Assembly (NCBI GenBank): GCA_024305405.1
Contig: JAKNDB010000110.1
Location: 3,410,001 to 3,474,000 of the forward strand
From: Dirofilaria immitis
Lineage: Eukaryota > Nematoda > Chromadorea > Rhabditida > Onchocercidae
Direction of reading: 5' to 3'
Length of the DNA stretch: 64,000 nt
Part shown: piece by piece, positions 63,785 through 64,000 of the stretch
How the letters are laid out: each line of letters opens with the position of its first letter
Numbering within the stretch: position 1 is the stretch's first letter
Notes under the pieces: model-generated
Database searches by the model: none
Told to the model about the DNA's origin: nothing
Seen by the model: the letters and a program-made list of their open reading frames with translations, nothing else
Translations under genes and position numbers: made by a program

Positions 63785-64000
63785 TAGAACGATTGAAGAA
63801 TCAAATGACAGAAAAACCTGAAATAAAAACTGCCAATAACAACCGTTGTAGTATAACATATATTCCGTTATCTATAATTTTATATCTCGTACTGCTGCAT
63901 TTCTGTCAGTAATCCATTCAAACATAACTTTTAACCCACACATAACTTTCTATCATGAACTTATCAATTTCCGATTAGATGTTATATCGAACAATATTGT
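63785..64000. other. 3' flank of the last gene
   Basis: AT-rich sequence after the stop codon. Contains GAAATAAAAAC about 30 bases downstream of the stop, a possible polyadenylation signal. Nothing else seen before the window ends. Confidence 0.35.

Noticed and set aside
1..64000. tRNA, rRNA, CRISPR arrays, bacterial operons, complete transposons or viral genes
   Set aside because: I scanned for cloverleaf-like segments, repeat-spacer arrays, transposase or reverse-transcriptase motifs and Shine-Dalgarno-led ORFs and saw none that I could support by eye.

Overview
The window looks like AT-rich nuclear DNA from a nematode, most likely a filarial or other clade III (spirurid) worm. I infer this from short phase-consistent exons, splice sites of the GTAAGT...TTTTCAG type, splice acceptors a few bases upstream of start codons (as expected for spliced-leader trans-splicing), closely spaced co-directional genes, long AT-rich introns, and proteins that read as nematode-diverged versions of animal regulators. 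The species is an inference; no marker gene fixes it. All gene models were built by hand from splice sites and reading frames.

Layout. (1) 1-11.2 kb, minus strand: three closely spaced genes that may form an operon. They are a small unassigned protein (10493-11210), a 22-exon SUZ12 orthologue (4892-10393, Polycomb PRC2 subunit), and a tentative gene with a CP2/grainyhead-like C-terminus (2501-4750). (2) 11.2-16.2 kb: intergenic, with a GC-richer patch of broken coding-like frames at 15.2-15.7 kb. (3) 16.2-18.1 kb, plus: a RASD/Ras-dva-like small GTPase with a CAAX end and a highly unusual switch II. (4) 20.5-27.5 kb, plus: a four-pass claudin-like protein with large introns and a possible phase-preserving cassette exon. 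(5) 28.9-32.8 kb, minus: a GTPBP1/2-type translational GTPase. (6) 33.5-35.7 kb, plus: RBM42, head-to-head with GTPBP1 across about 0.76 kb. (7) 39.9-43.3 kb, plus: an unassigned coiled-coil protein with a duplicated exon. (8) 50.5-54.8 kb, plus: NELF-A, a subunit of the Pol II pausing complex NELF. (9) 57.9-63.8 kb, plus: the 3' end of an unassigned gene with a 5.5 kb intron. The rest is intergenic or intronic AT-rich sequence with microsatellites and two perfect hairpins.

The most notable biology is a full SUZ12 and a NELF-A in a nematode. C. elegans is generally described as lacking NELF, and its SUZ12 counterpart (MES-3) is barely recognisable. A technical pattern matters to anyone using this sequence: several conserved exons are exactly one base short, usually in a homopolymer, including the GTPBP1 P-loop and the RBM42 RNP1 region. 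The shortages are spread over otherwise well-conserved genes and all are losses, so assembly or consensus error is more likely than pseudogenisation.
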